Positions 46,911-54,919 of a DNA stretch of 64,000 nucleotides are shown here, in pieces. How positions within the stretch are numbered: position 1 is the first letter of the stretch; each line of letters begins with the position of its first letter. Under the pieces are notes generated by a model that saw only the letters and a program-made list of their open reading frames with translations, had not been told where the DNA came from and searched no databases. Origin of the DNA: Streptomyces erythrochromogenes (lineage in GTDB: Bacteria; Actinomycetota; Actinomycetes; Streptomycetales; Streptomycetaceae); the NCBI RefSeq assembly GCF_036170895.1, contig NZ_CP108036.1, forward strand, positions 6,228,501-6,292,500. The letters run 5' to 3'. Position numbers and translations under genes: made by a program.

Positions 46911-49430
46911 GTGCCGGAACTCGTACTGGAATTGAATGGCAGGACCTGGACGCTCGATCCGTCCAGGTCGTACTCGCTGGGGCGCGACCCCCAGGGAGAC
47001 GTGGTGATCGACGATGCGCGGGTGTCGTGGCGGCACGCCACCATCGCCTGGAACGGCCAGGGTTGGGGGCTCGAGGACCACGGCAGCACCAACGGCACCT
47101 ATGTGCAGGGGGCGAGGGTCCAGCAGACCGCGCTGGTGCCCGGCACGCCGGTCCACCTGGGCAACGCCACCGACGGACCGCGGCTGAACCTGAGCGCCGC
47201 CGCCGCGCCGCAGCCGGCCGTGGCACAGCAGCAGGCGCAGCAGACCCCGGCCCAGGCGTACGCCCAGCCCCAGGCCGCGGCCTACCAGGCTCCGCAGCAG
47301 CCCCAGCAGGCCTGGAACCAGCAGCAGCACCAGCCGCAGGCCCACCTCCCGCACCAGCAGGGCGGCGGCGCCGCGCCCCGCCAGGCGCAGAGCGGAGCGC
47401 CGGGCTACGGCGGCGACCGCAGCCCGACGACGTTCCACCAGCTCTCGCTGGGCCACGTCATGCGGATCGGCCGTGCGCTGGAGAACGAGCTGGTGGTCTC
47501 CGACCTCCAGGTCTCGCGCCACCACGCCGAGTTCCACTCGATGCCCGGCGGCCGCTTCGAGATCCGCGACCTCGGCAGCCACAACGGCACCTACGTCAAC
47601 GGCCAGCCGCTGCCCAAGTCCGGCACCCAGCTCCTCGGCCCGAACGACATCGTCGGCGTCGGCCACTCGACGTTCCGGATCGTCGGCGACCGCCTCGAGG
47701 AGTTCGTCGACACCGGTGAGGTCTCCTTCTCGGCCCGCCACCTCACGGTCACGGTCGACGGCGGCAAGCAGATCCTCAAGGACGTCACCTTCGGCGTCCC
47801 GGAGAAGTCGCTGATCGGCGTCATCGGCCCGTCCGGCTCCGGCAAGTCCACCCTGCTCAAGGCGCTGACCGGCTACCGGCCCGCCGACCAGGGCGACGTC
47901 CTCTACGACAACCGCAACCTGTACAAGCAGTTCGCGGAGCTCCGCCAGCGCATCGGCCTGGTCCCGCAGGACGACATCCTGCACAAGGAGCTGAGGGTCA
48001 GCACCGCGCTCAAGTACGCGGCCAAGCTCCGCTTCCCCGGCGACACCGCCGAGTCCGAGCGCGCCGCCCGCATCGACGAGGTGCTGCGCGAGCTCAAGCT
48101 CGACATCCACAAGGACAAGAAGATCACCGCGCTCTCCGGTGGTCAGCGCAAGCGCGTCTCCGTGGCCCTGGAGCTGCTCACCAAGCCCTCGCTGATCTTC
48201 CTGGACGAGCCGACCTCCGGCCTCGACCCGGGCATGGACCGCGACGTCATGCAGCTGCTGCGCGGCCTCGCCGACGACGGCCGCACGGTCCTCGTCGTCA
48301 CGCACTCCGTCGCCGAGCTGTCGCTCTGCGACAAGCTGCTGGTCATGGCCCCGGGCGGGTCGGTCGCCTACTTCGGCCCGCCGGACGAGGCGCTGAACTT
48401 CTTCGGCTACAGCACGTGGGCGGACGTCTTCTCGGCCTTCGAGAACTACCGCGACTACGACTGGGCCGGCCGCTGGAAGGGCTCCCAGCACTACCAGCTG
48501 TACGCAGCCGAGCTCGACGCGGTCGCCCCGCAGCCGGTCGTCATGCCGTCGGCCCAGCAGATGCGCCCGGCCAAGCCGCAGGGCTGGGGCTCGCAGCTGT
48601 GGACGCTGATCCGCCGCTACGTCTCGGTCATCGCGTCGGACAAGGGCTTCATGGGCCTGATGCTGATCCTGCCGGCCGTCCTGGGCGTGGTCTCCACGGT
48701 CATCCCCGCGACCTTCGGCCTGGCGCCGCCGACCCCGCCGTCGCGCTTCAACGGCGACGCGGGCACGATCATGCTGATCCTCGCGGTCGGCATGTGCTTC
48801 TCCGGAGCCGCCAACTCGGTCCGTGAGCTGATCAAGGAACGCGTCATCTACGAGCGTGAACGCGCGACCGGCCTGTCCCGGTCGGCGTACCTCATGTCGA
48901 AGGTGATCGTCCTCGGCTTCATCACGGCCATCCAGGGCGTGATCATCTGCGCGATCGGCTTCGCCCCGCGCGACCTGCCCACCGAGGGCCTGCTGATGCC
49001 GCCGGCCGTCGAGCTGTGCGTGTCGGTCATCGCGCTCGGCTTCACCTCGATGATGTTCGGCCTGGTGATCTCCTCGCTGGTGAAGACCGCCGAGAAGACC
49101 ATGCCGCTGCTCGTCATGTTCGCGATCGTCCAGGTCGTCTTCACCGGCATCCTCTTCCAGGTCTACGACTCCCCGGGCCTGGAGCAGTTCGCCTGGCTGA
49201 TGCCGTCCCGCTGGGCCGTCGCCGCGGCCGGCACCACTTTGAACCTCGGCAAGCTCATGCCGCCGTGGGACCAGGACAACCCGACCAACACCGACCCGCT
49301 CTGGGACGCCACGGTCGGCCAGTGGAGCCTGAACATCATCATCCTGCTGGCCATCGGCATCGCCTGCGGGTTCCTGGTGCAGCGCCTGCTGGCCCGCCAC
49401 GAGCCCGAGGTCATGCGCGCGGGCAAGTAA
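46911..49430 (+). CDS. FHA-FHA-ABC transporter fusion (ABC-2 half-transporter)
   Basis: 839 residues in one chain. FHA1 spans 1-90 (YSLGRDPQGDVVIDDARVSWRHATI, STNGTYV). A Gln/Pro/Ala linker runs from 95 to 170. FHA2 spans about 180-265 (IGRALENELVVSDLQVSRHHAEF, SHNGTYVNG). The ABC ATPase has GPSGSGKST near 306, LSGGQRKRVSVALELL near 407 and LIFLDEPTSGLD. An ABC-2 permease with six helices follows (FMGLMLILPAVLGVVSTVIPATFG to NIIILLAIGIACGFLVQRLL). This is the Rv1747 architecture, in which FHA domains bind phosphothreonine from Ser/Thr kinases. The GTG start follows GGGGCTGGA. Substrate unknown. Confidence 0.93.
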   Translation: MPELVLELNGRTWTLDPSRSYSLGRDPQGDVVIDDARVSWRHATIAWNGQGWGLEDHGSTNGTYVQGARVQQTALVPGTPVHLGNATDGPRLNLSAAAAPQPAVAQQQAQQTPAQAYAQPQAAAYQAPQQPQQAWNQQQHQPQAHLPHQQGGGAAPRQAQSGAPGYGGDRSPTTFHQLSLGHVMRIGRALENELVVSDLQVSRHHAEFHSMPGGRFEIRDLGSHNGTYVNGQPLPKSGTQLLGPNDIVGVGHSTFRIVGDRLEEFVDTGEVSFSARHLTVTVDGGKQILKDVTFGVPEKSLIGVIGPSGSGKSTLLKALTGYRPADQGDVLYDNRNLYKQFAELRQRIGLVPQDDILHKELRVSTALKYAAKLRFPGDTAESERAARIDEVLRELKLDIHKDKKITALSGGQRKRVSVALELLTKPSLIFLDEPTSGLDPGMDRDVMQLLRGLADDGRTVLVVTHSVAELSLCDKLLVMAPGGSVAYFGPPDEALNFFGYSTWADVFSAFENYRDYDWAGRWKGSQHYQLYAAELDAVAPQPVVMPSAQQMRPAKPQGWGSQLWTLIRRYVSVIASDKGFMGLMLILPAVLGVVSTVIPATFGLAPPTPPSRFNGDAGTIMLILAVGMCFSGAANSVRELIKERVIYERERATGLSRSAYLMSKVIVLGFITAIQGVIICAIGFAPRDLPTEGLLMPPAVELCVSVIALGFTSMMFGLVISSLVKTAEKTMPLLVMFAIVQVVFTGILFQVYDSPGLEQFAWLMPSRWAVAAAGTTLNLGKLMPPWDQDNPTNTDPLWDATVGQWSLNIIILLAIGIACGFLVQRLLARHEPEVMRAGK

Positions 49431-49445
49431 CACGGCACAGCAGAT

Positions 49446-49486
49446 GCCGAAGGGCGGCACCCGGGATCCGGGTGCCGCCCTTCGGC
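49446..49486. terminator. Strong bidirectional terminator
   Basis: A 41-nt near-perfect palindrome with a 19-bp stem and GAT loop, containing CCGAAGGGCGGCACCCGG and its complement. Confidence 0.9.
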
Positions 49487-49519
49487 GCGTGTGGGGGTGG
49501 GGCGAGGACCGCCGCAGGC

Positions 49520-50209
49520 CTAGTAGGCGCTGTTGACGTTGTCCATCGAGCCGTACCGGTCGGCCGCGTAGTTGCAGGCGGCGACGATGTTGGCGACCGG
49601 GTCGTACTGGTCGAACTTGGTGCCCTTGACGTGGTACGCCTTGAAGGTCGGGAGGATGACCTGGAGCAGACCCTTGCTGGGGATGCCGTTCTGGGCGTTG
49701 ATGTCCCAGTTGTTGATCGCCATCGGGTTGCCGCTGGACTCGCGCATGATGTTGCGGTGAATGCCGGCGTAGGTGCCCGGAATGCCTTCCTTCTTCATGA
49801 TGAAGAGGGCTTCCTTGATCCAGCCGTCCAGGTTGTTCGCGAACACCGGGGTGCGGGCGGCGGAGCGGCTCGCGGCGGCCTTCTGCTCGCGCGCCTTCTT
49901 CGCGGCGGCCTCGGCCTTGGCCTTGGCGTCGGCGTCGGCCTTCGCCTTGGCGGCGACGGCAGCGGCCTTGGCGTTGGCGTTGGCGATGACCTGCTGCGTG
50001 GAGAGGTGACCGTACAGAGCCTGGGTCTGCGTGCCGTTCACGGCCTGGGTCCAGGCGACGGGGGCGGCCGAGATGGTCTCGGCCTCGGCGGCGCCGGCGG
50101 GGACGAGGGAGAAGGCGACGGCGGCGGCGCTCAGCGTGGCGACTCCGGCGATGGACAGCTTGTGTGCCTTCGTCAGACGACTGTGACCGGGGGTGCGGGA
50201 AGCAGACAT
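49520..50209 (-). CDS. Secreted transglycosylase (SLT fold) with Ala/Lys-rich coiled region
   Basis: 229 residues. A signal peptide (HKLSIAGVATLSAAAVAFSLVPAGAAEA) is followed by a Lys/Ala-rich helix (ANANAKAAAVAAKAKADADAKAKAEAAAKKAREQKAAA, likely coiled coil, about 75-115). The C-terminal SLT domain reads GTYAGIHRNIMRESSGNPMAINNWDINAQNGIPSKGLLQVILPTFKAYHV, with catalytic Glu in RESSGNP and GLLQV, as in Streptomyces wall hydrolases. It cleaves peptidoglycan glycan strands. It has its own promoter and a leader hairpin. Confidence 0.9.
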   Translation of the reverse strand: MSASRTPGHSRLTKAHKLSIAGVATLSAAAVAFSLVPAGAAEAETISAAPVAWTQAVNGTQTQALYGHLSTQQVIANANAKAAAVAAKAKADADAKAKAEAAAKKAREQKAAASRSAARTPVFANNLDGWIKEALFIMKKEGIPGTYAGIHRNIMRESSGNPMAINNWDINAQNGIPSKGLLQVILPTFKAYHVKGTKFDQYDPVANIVAACNYAADRYGSMDNVNSAY

Positions 50210-50247
50210 GGCGGGGCAACCTCTTCGAATAGCGGGGGCCGCAGGAA

Positions 50248-50278
50248 GGCGCCTTGCGGATCCGGGATCCGCGGCGCC
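50248..50278 (-). promoter_or_regulatory. Leader hairpin of the transglycosylase gene
   Basis: GCGGATCC and GGATCCGC form a perfect 8-bp stem with a 1-nt centre, flanked by GGCGCC on both sides. It lies about 40 nt before the ATG and downstream of the predicted start of transcription. Confidence 0.45.
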
Positions 50279-50293
50279 TGGCGACGGGAGCAA

Positions 50294-50322
50294 TTCTTAG
50301 CGGCGGCAAAATCCTGTGGCAA
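50294..50322 (-). promoter_or_regulatory. Promoter of the transglycosylase gene
   Basis: On the minus strand TTGCCA (50322-50317) and TAAGAA (50299-50294) are spaced 17 nt, about 85 nt before the start codon. The rest of 50323-50505 shows no gene and no match to a c-di-AMP riboswitch that I can recognise. Confidence 0.55.
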
Positions 50323-50505
50323 AGGTGTGACGTACGATCCCGCTTAGTGGATCAGGGGCGGGCGCCGACGGTCGATTTCCGGCCTCGGCTCCGGCCCTGC
50401 CCGCCCTGACGGGACCTGCGCACTTCCACTAGGGAGCTTCGTAAGTGATGTGGGTCCTATGCCGGGGCTCACACCGCCCTTACGTCGTTCTCACCATGCG
50501 TTGCT

Positions 50506-51609
50506 TCAGCAATGCGTTCCGTGACGGTTGTCATCCTTGAGGAGGAGGTGGACGTCGCCGAACTCGTGCCAGAGGCAGAGCCGGGCCAGCGCCTGCGCAT
50601 ACCCGAGCCGTACGGCGGCACGCCCCGCCACCGCCTCCAGCATCAGGAGGTGGGAGGCCTCGGGCTCGTGCAGCCCGGTCAGCAGGCCGTCCACCACCCG
50701 CACCCCGCGCTCCGGCGTCACCACCAGATCGGTCCACCCGCCCGCCGCGCGGACCACCCCGCGCGAGTCTGCCGCCGACTCCAGGGCCCGTACCGCGGTG
50801 GTCCCCACCGCGATCACCCGCCCGCCCCCGGCCCGCGCGGCGTTCACCAGCGCCGCCGTGGCGGCCGGCACCGCGTACCGCTCCGGGTACGGCGGCTCGT
50901 GCGCCTCCTGCGAGGCCACCCCCGTGTGCAGGGTCAGCGGCGCGAACTGCACCCCCCGGCTCACCAGCCGCGCCACCAGCTCCGCCGTGAAGGGCCGGCC
51001 CGCGCTCGGCATCTCCGCCGACCCCGACCCGTCGGCCGCCGGCACCGCGAACACCGTCTGGTACGCCGACAGCGGCTGGTCCCGCTCCGTGTAGGCGTAC
51101 CGGATCGGCCGCCCGTGCTCCCGCAACAGCTCCGCAACCGCGTACCGCGCGGGGGAGGGCCGCGCCCACCACAGCCGGTCCGCGTCCGCGGCGAGGGGCT
51201 CCTCCAGGACCAGGCGGCGGCCGCCCGGCAGCTCCACCGCCGCGCCGGCCGGGCCGCCGGGGTGCGGCCGGGTCGTCCCGCGGCCCGCCGGGGTGCGCAG
51301 CTCCACCGCCCAGCGGCCGTCGTCCCCCCGGGTCGAGAAGTGCACCACCAGGTCCTCGCCGCCCAGCCGGGCGTCCACGGCCGCCGCGAGGGTGGCCGAG
51401 GTGTTCACCACCAGCACGTCTCCGGCCCGCAGCAGGTGCGGCAGCTCCGGGAAGGCGTGCAGCGACACCTGGGTGCTGCCCTGCGACACCAGCAGCCTCA
51501 CCGAGTCCCGCCCCAGCCCCGGACCCCGCTGCTCGGCCGGAACCCTAGCCAGTAGTTCGCGAGGTATGTCCGTTATATACAGTCCCGAAATCGAGCTCTC
51601 ACTTCCCAT
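50506..51609 (-). CDS. QueA-like S-adenosylmethionine:tRNA ribosyltransferase-isomerase homologue
   Basis: About 367 residues from ATG 51609. The fold and motifs match QueA (LLRAGDVLVVNTSATLAAAVDARLGG, LTLHTGVASQEAHEPPYPERYAV, RVIAVGTTAVRALES, TDLVVTPERGVRVVDGLLTGLHEPEASHLLMLEAV). QueA forms epoxyqueuosine in the tRNA anticodon. The remaining queuosine genes are not in this window, so a different substrate is possible. The gene starts 67 nt after the SDR stop. Its first 20 codons include rare ATA, CTA and AGG codons, and two 13-bp repeats (GACACCGCCACCC) lie just upstream. Confidence 0.85.
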   Translation of the reverse strand: MGSESSISGLYITDIPRELLARVPAEQRGPGLGRDSVRLLVSQGSTQVSLHAFPELPHLLRAGDVLVVNTSATLAAAVDARLGGEDLVVHFSTRGDDGRWAVELRTPAGRGTTRPHPGGPAGAAVELPGGRRLVLEEPLAADADRLWWARPSPARYAVAELLREHGRPIRYAYTERDQPLSAYQTVFAVPAADGSGSAEMPSAGRPFTAELVARLVSRGVQFAPLTLHTGVASQEAHEPPYPERYAVPAATAALVNAARAGGGRVIAVGTTAVRALESAADSRGVVRAAGGWTDLVVTPERGVRVVDGLLTGLHEPEASHLLMLEAVAGRAAVRLGYAQALARLCLWHEFGDVHLLLKDDNRHGTHC

Positions 51610-51675
51610 CGACACCGCCACCCGACACCGCCACCCGACTCGGCATCCCGGCCCGGCTTCCGCCACCGCCCCCGC

Positions 51676-52398
51676 TCATCGCCGCGCCCCGCCGTCCGCC
51701 GAGGCCGCGGCCAGCCCCGCGGCCGTGTACCGCCCGCTCGGCAGGCCCCGCTCCAGCAGCCGCAGCAGCACCGGAGCCACCTCCTCCGGAGCCGGCAGCC
51801 CCGCCAGGTCCTCCTCCGGCTCGGCCGCCGCCATCATCCGCGTCCGCATCGAGCCCGGATCCGCCCACCACACCCGCAGCCCCGGCTCCTCCACCGCCAG
51901 CACGGCCGACAGCAGGTCCACCGCCGCCTTGGTCGCCCCGTACGCACCCCACGTGGCGTACGGAACCACCCCGGCGTCCGAGCTGATGTTCAGCACCGCA
52001 CCCGCCGCCGAGAACCGCAGCAGCGGCAGCCCCTCCTGGACCAGCCCCAGCGGCCCCAGCACATTGACCTCGAAGGCCTCGCGCAGCCCGGCCGGCGGCT
52101 GCACCGCCAGCGGCACCAGCGGCTCGGCCCCGAGCACCCCCGCGTTGTTCACCAGCAGGTCCAGCCCGCCCAGCCCCCGCGCGGCCGCCACCAGCGCCGC
52201 CCGGTGCGCCTCCGAGGACACGTCCCCGGCCACCGCCACGACCCGCACCCCCTCGGCCCGCTCCAGCCCGGCCGCCGCCTCCTCCAGCGCCGCCGCACCC
52301 CGCGCGCCCAGCGCCAGGTCCCAGCCCCGCGCGGCCAGCTCCCCGGCCAGCGCCCGGCCGAGCCCCCTGGACGCCCCCGTCACGATCGCCACCGACAT
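51676..52398 (-). CDS. SDR family oxidoreductase
   Basis: 240 residues. VAIVTGASRGLGRALAGELAARG is the cofactor loop, NNAGVLG and VLNISSDAGVV supply structural and catalytic residues, and YGATKAAV is YxxxK. The C-terminus (LLERGLPSGRYTAAGLAAASADGG) is less typical. It starts with ATG at 52398 and lies just upstream of the QueA-like gene on the same strand; the two may be an operon. Substrate unknown. Confidence 0.85.
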   Translation of the reverse strand: MSVAIVTGASRGLGRALAGELAARGWDLALGARGAAALEEAAAGLERAEGVRVVAVAGDVSSEAHRAALVAAARGLGGLDLLVNNAGVLGAEPLVPLAVQPPAGLREAFEVNVLGPLGLVQEGLPLLRFSAAGAVLNISSDAGVVPYATWGAYGATKAAVDLLSAVLAVEEPGLRVWWADPGSMRTRMMAAAEPEEDLAGLPAPEEVAPVLLRLLERGLPSGRYTAAGLAAASADGGARR

Positions 52399-52578
52399 GA
52401 CAGCACCCTCGCCTTCGTCCCGCTCCAGCAGATGCCCTCAACCTAGGAAGGGGCGGCCCCCCGCCGCGTCGGCCGCCGGCCCCACCCGTACAGGTCCCTT
52501 GGACCTACGCCCTGCGGGGTGCCCCGGCTCCCCCCACCGCCCGATCCCGCAGGTCACGGCCGCCGGTACGGTGAGGCC

Positions 52579-53742
52579 ATGACCGCAAGCCCCCTACAGG
52601 GCGGACCCCGCAGCGGCCTGGCCGCCGTGAGCACCGCACTGCTGGCCATGAGCCGCCGCCTGGAGGTCCGCGACGTCCTGCGCACGATCGTGGCATCGGC
52701 CCGCGAGCTGCTGGACGCCGAGTACGCGGCCCTGGGCGTCCCGGACGACCACGGCGGCTTCGCCCAGTTCGTCGTCGACGGCATCAGCGCCGAACAGTGG
52801 CGGCAGATCGGCCCGCTGCCCCGGCAGCACGGCATCCTCGCCGCGATGCTCCACGAGAACGGCCCCGAGCGACTGGCCGACGTACGCAAGGACCCCCGCT
52901 TCGGCGGCTGGCCCTCCGCCCACCCCGAGATGTCCGACTTCCTGGGCATGCCTGTCCGCGACGGCGACGAGATCCTCGGAGCGATCTTCCTCGCGAACAA
53001 GCGCAGCGCCCCCGACGGCGCCGACCGCGTCTTCACCGACGAGGACCAGGAACTCCTCTCCCTCCTCGCGCAGCACGCGGCGATCGCCCTCACCAACGCC
53101 CGGCTCTACGAACGCAGCCGCGAGCTCACCATCGCCGAGGAGCGCTCCCGCCTCGCGCACGAGCTGCACGACGCCGTCAGCCAGAAGCTCTTCTCCCTGC
53201 GCCTCACCGCCCAGGCCGCCGCGACCCTCGTCGACCGCGACCCGGCCCGGGCCAAGGACGAGCTCCAGCAGGTGGCCGCCCTCGCCGCGGAGGCCGCCGA
53301 CGAACTGCGCGCCGCCGTGACCGAGCTGCGCCCGGCGGCCCTGGACGAGGACGGCCTGGTGGCCACCTTGCGCACCCACGTCCACGTACTCGACCGCGCG
53401 CACACCGCACACGTCACCTTCACCTGTGACGGCGTACGGGTCCTTCCCGCGGCCCAGGAGGAAGCGGTGCTCCGCGTCGCCCAGGAGGCCCTCCACAACG
53501 CCCTGCGCCACTCGGACGGGGACCGCGTCGAGGTCACCCTGGCCCGCACGCCCACCGGGGGCGCGGTCCTCAAGGTCGTCGACTCCGGCAGGGGCTTTGA
53601 CCCCCGGGCCGTCCGCCGGGCGGGCCGCCATCTGGGCCTGGTCTCCATGCGGGACCGCGCGAGCGGCGTCGGAGGCAGCCTCGCCGTGCACTCGGAGCCC
53701 GGTCGGGGCACCACGATCGAGATGGAGGTTCCCGGTGGCTGA
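52579..53742 (+). CDS. Cytosolic GAF-domain sensor histidine kinase
   Basis: 387 residues without transmembrane segments. A GAF domain covers about 15-175 (RRLEVRDVLRTIVASARELLDAEYAALGV, FLGMPVRDGDEILGAIFLANK), which often binds heme or a small molecule. HisKA_3 follows with the phospho-acceptor in ERSRLAHELHDAVSQKLFS (His197). The HATPase domain has VLRVAQEALHNALRHSDGD and LKVVDSGRGFDP. It resembles DevS-like kinases in outline. The ATG has GTGAGG upstream. It overlaps the response-regulator gene by 8 nt and must act with it. Confidence 0.92.
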   Translation: MTASPLQGGPRSGLAAVSTALLAMSRRLEVRDVLRTIVASARELLDAEYAALGVPDDHGGFAQFVVDGISAEQWRQIGPLPRQHGILAAMLHENGPERLADVRKDPRFGGWPSAHPEMSDFLGMPVRDGDEILGAIFLANKRSAPDGADRVFTDEDQELLSLLAQHAAIALTNARLYERSRELTIAEERSRLAHELHDAVSQKLFSLRLTAQAAATLVDRDPARAKDELQQVAALAAEAADELRAAVTELRPAALDEDGLVATLRTHVHVLDRAHTAHVTFTCDGVRVLPAAQEEAVLRVAQEALHNALRHSDGDRVEVTLARTPTGGAVLKVVDSGRGFDPRAVRRAGRHLGLVSMRDRASGVGGSLAVHSEPGRGTTIEMEVPGG

Positions 53743-54397
53743 CAGCACCGGCCGAAGCGGCAGCCGTATCCGTGTCCTGCTGGTGGACGACCACCAGGTG
53801 GTCCGGCGGGGCCTGCGCACCTTCCTGGAGGTCCAGGAGGACATCGAGGTGGTCGGGGAGGCCTCCGACGGCGACGAGGGCATCGCCCGCGCCGAGGAGC
53901 TGCGGCCCGACGTGATCCTCATGGACGTGAAGATGCCGGGCACCGACGGCATCGAGGCCCTGCGCAGGCTGCGCGAGCTGGCGAACCCCGCGCGGGTGCT
54001 GGTCGTCACCAGCTTCACGGAACAGCGGACCGTGGTGCCCGCCCTGCGCGCCGGCGCGGCGGGATACGTCTACAAGGACATCGACCCCGACGCCCTGGCC
54101 GGAGCCATCCGCTCCGTCCACGCCGGCCACGTCCTGCTCCAGCCGGAGGTGGCGCAGGCCCTGCTCTCCCAGGACGGCCAGGGCTCCACGGCGGGCCGGC
54201 CCGGCTCGCTGACCGACCGCGAGCGCGAGGTCCTCGGCCTCATCGCGGACGGCCGCTCCAACCGCGAGATCGCCCGCGCCCTGGTGCTGTCCGAGAAGAC
54301 GGTCAAGACCCACGTCTCGAACATCCTGATGAAGTTGGACCTTTCCGACCGGACCCAGGCCGCATTGTGGGCGGTCAGGCACGGAATCGCCGAGTAG
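53735..54397 (+). CDS. NarL/LuxR-type response regulator
   Basis: 220 residues. The receiver domain has RVLLVDDHQVVRRGL, with the phospho-acceptor Asp64 in VILMDVKMPG, then VLVVTSFTE and GYVYKDIDPD (conserved Lys). The LuxR HTH is LTDREREVLGLIADGRSNREIARALVLSEKTVKTHVSNILMKLDL. The GTG lies inside the kinase gene end (8-nt overlap), so it is cotranscribed and is the cognate partner. Targets unknown; the chaplin gene begins 149 nt downstream on the same strand. Confidence 0.93.
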   Translation: MADSTGRSGSRIRVLLVDDHQVVRRGLRTFLEVQEDIEVVGEASDGDEGIARAEELRPDVILMDVKMPGTDGIEALRRLRELANPARVLVVTSFTEQRTVVPALRAGAAGYVYKDIDPDALAGAIRSVHAGHVLLQPEVAQALLSQDGQGSTAGRPGSLTDREREVLGLIADGRSNREIARALVLSEKTVKTHVSNILMKLDLSDRTQAALWAVRHGIAE

Positions 54398-54435
54398 CGA
54401 GCCCGAATCGGACCGTCTCCTTCCGGGCTGAGATT

Positions 54436-54493
54436 CATACGGTCGGGTGTATGTAGCCCACATGGCGTATCCCCGGGAACGGGGCGGCCGTTC
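54436..54493. promoter_or_regulatory. Two inverted repeats upstream of the chaplin gene
   Basis: CATAC-N8-GTATG (54436-54453) and GAACGG-N5-CCGTTC (54477-54493) lie 50-110 nt before the chaplin start. They are candidate binding sites for a developmental regulator or the adjacent response regulator; no sigma consensus is claimed. Confidence 0.35.
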
Positions 54494-54546
54494 TCCATGG
54501 CGTGCCGCGGCGGCTGGTCGCGGCAGACGTACTGGAGGACGAGAAC

Positions 54547-54792
54547 GTGAAGAACTTCAAGAAGGCCGCAGCCGTCACCATGATCGCGGGCGGCCTCCTC
54601 GCCGCCGGCGCGGGTGTCTCCTCGGCGCACGGCGGTGCGTCGGCGGAGGGCGAGGCCCTGAACTCGCCCGGCGTGGCCTCCGGGAACCTGATCCAGGCCC
54701 CGGTGCACGTCCCCGTGAACGTCGTGGGCAACACGGTCAACGTGATCGGCCTGCTCAACGGCGCGTTCGGCAACAGCGGCGTCAACGCCTGA
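54547..54792 (+). CDS. Short chaplin without cysteines (ChpE-like)
   Basis: 81 residues. The signal peptide is KNFKKAAAVTMIAGGLLAAGAGVSSA. The single chaplin domain reads SPGVASGNLIQAPVHVPVNVVGNTVNVIGLLNGAFGNSGVN. Chaplins assemble as amyloid films on aerial hyphae and lower surface tension. Most short chaplins have two Cys, replaced here by VVGN and GNSG, as in ChpE of S. coelicolor. The GTG has GGAGG 7 nt upstream. A 13-bp-stem terminator follows. Specific orthology to ChpE is inferred from the lack of cysteine. Confidence 0.92.
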   Translation: MKNFKKAAAVTMIAGGLLAAGAGVSSAHGGASAEGEALNSPGVASGNLIQAPVHVPVNVVGNTVNVIGLLNGAFGNSGVNA

Positions 54793-54806
54793 CCCGCCCG
54801 GACCTG

Positions 54807-54844
54807 CGGCCCCGCTTCCCCCCTCTCCCCTGGAAGCGGGGCCG
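54807..54844 (+). terminator. Terminator of the chaplin gene
   Basis: CGGCCCCGCTTCC and GGAAGCGGGGCCG form a perfect 13-bp stem with a 12-nt loop. Confidence 0.85.
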
Positions 54845-54919
54845 TACCGGCATGTCGGTCGGGCGACCCCCGCGCGAGCCTCACCTCGCCGCCCCGCGGG
54901 CAGTCCTAGCGTGACCCGC

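Noticed and set aside
50323..50505. c-di-AMP (ydaO) riboswitch upstream of the transglycosylase gene
   Set aside because: The expected GGGGGACCCA-like and CCGUCAGCUAACC-like core elements are absent on the minus strand.
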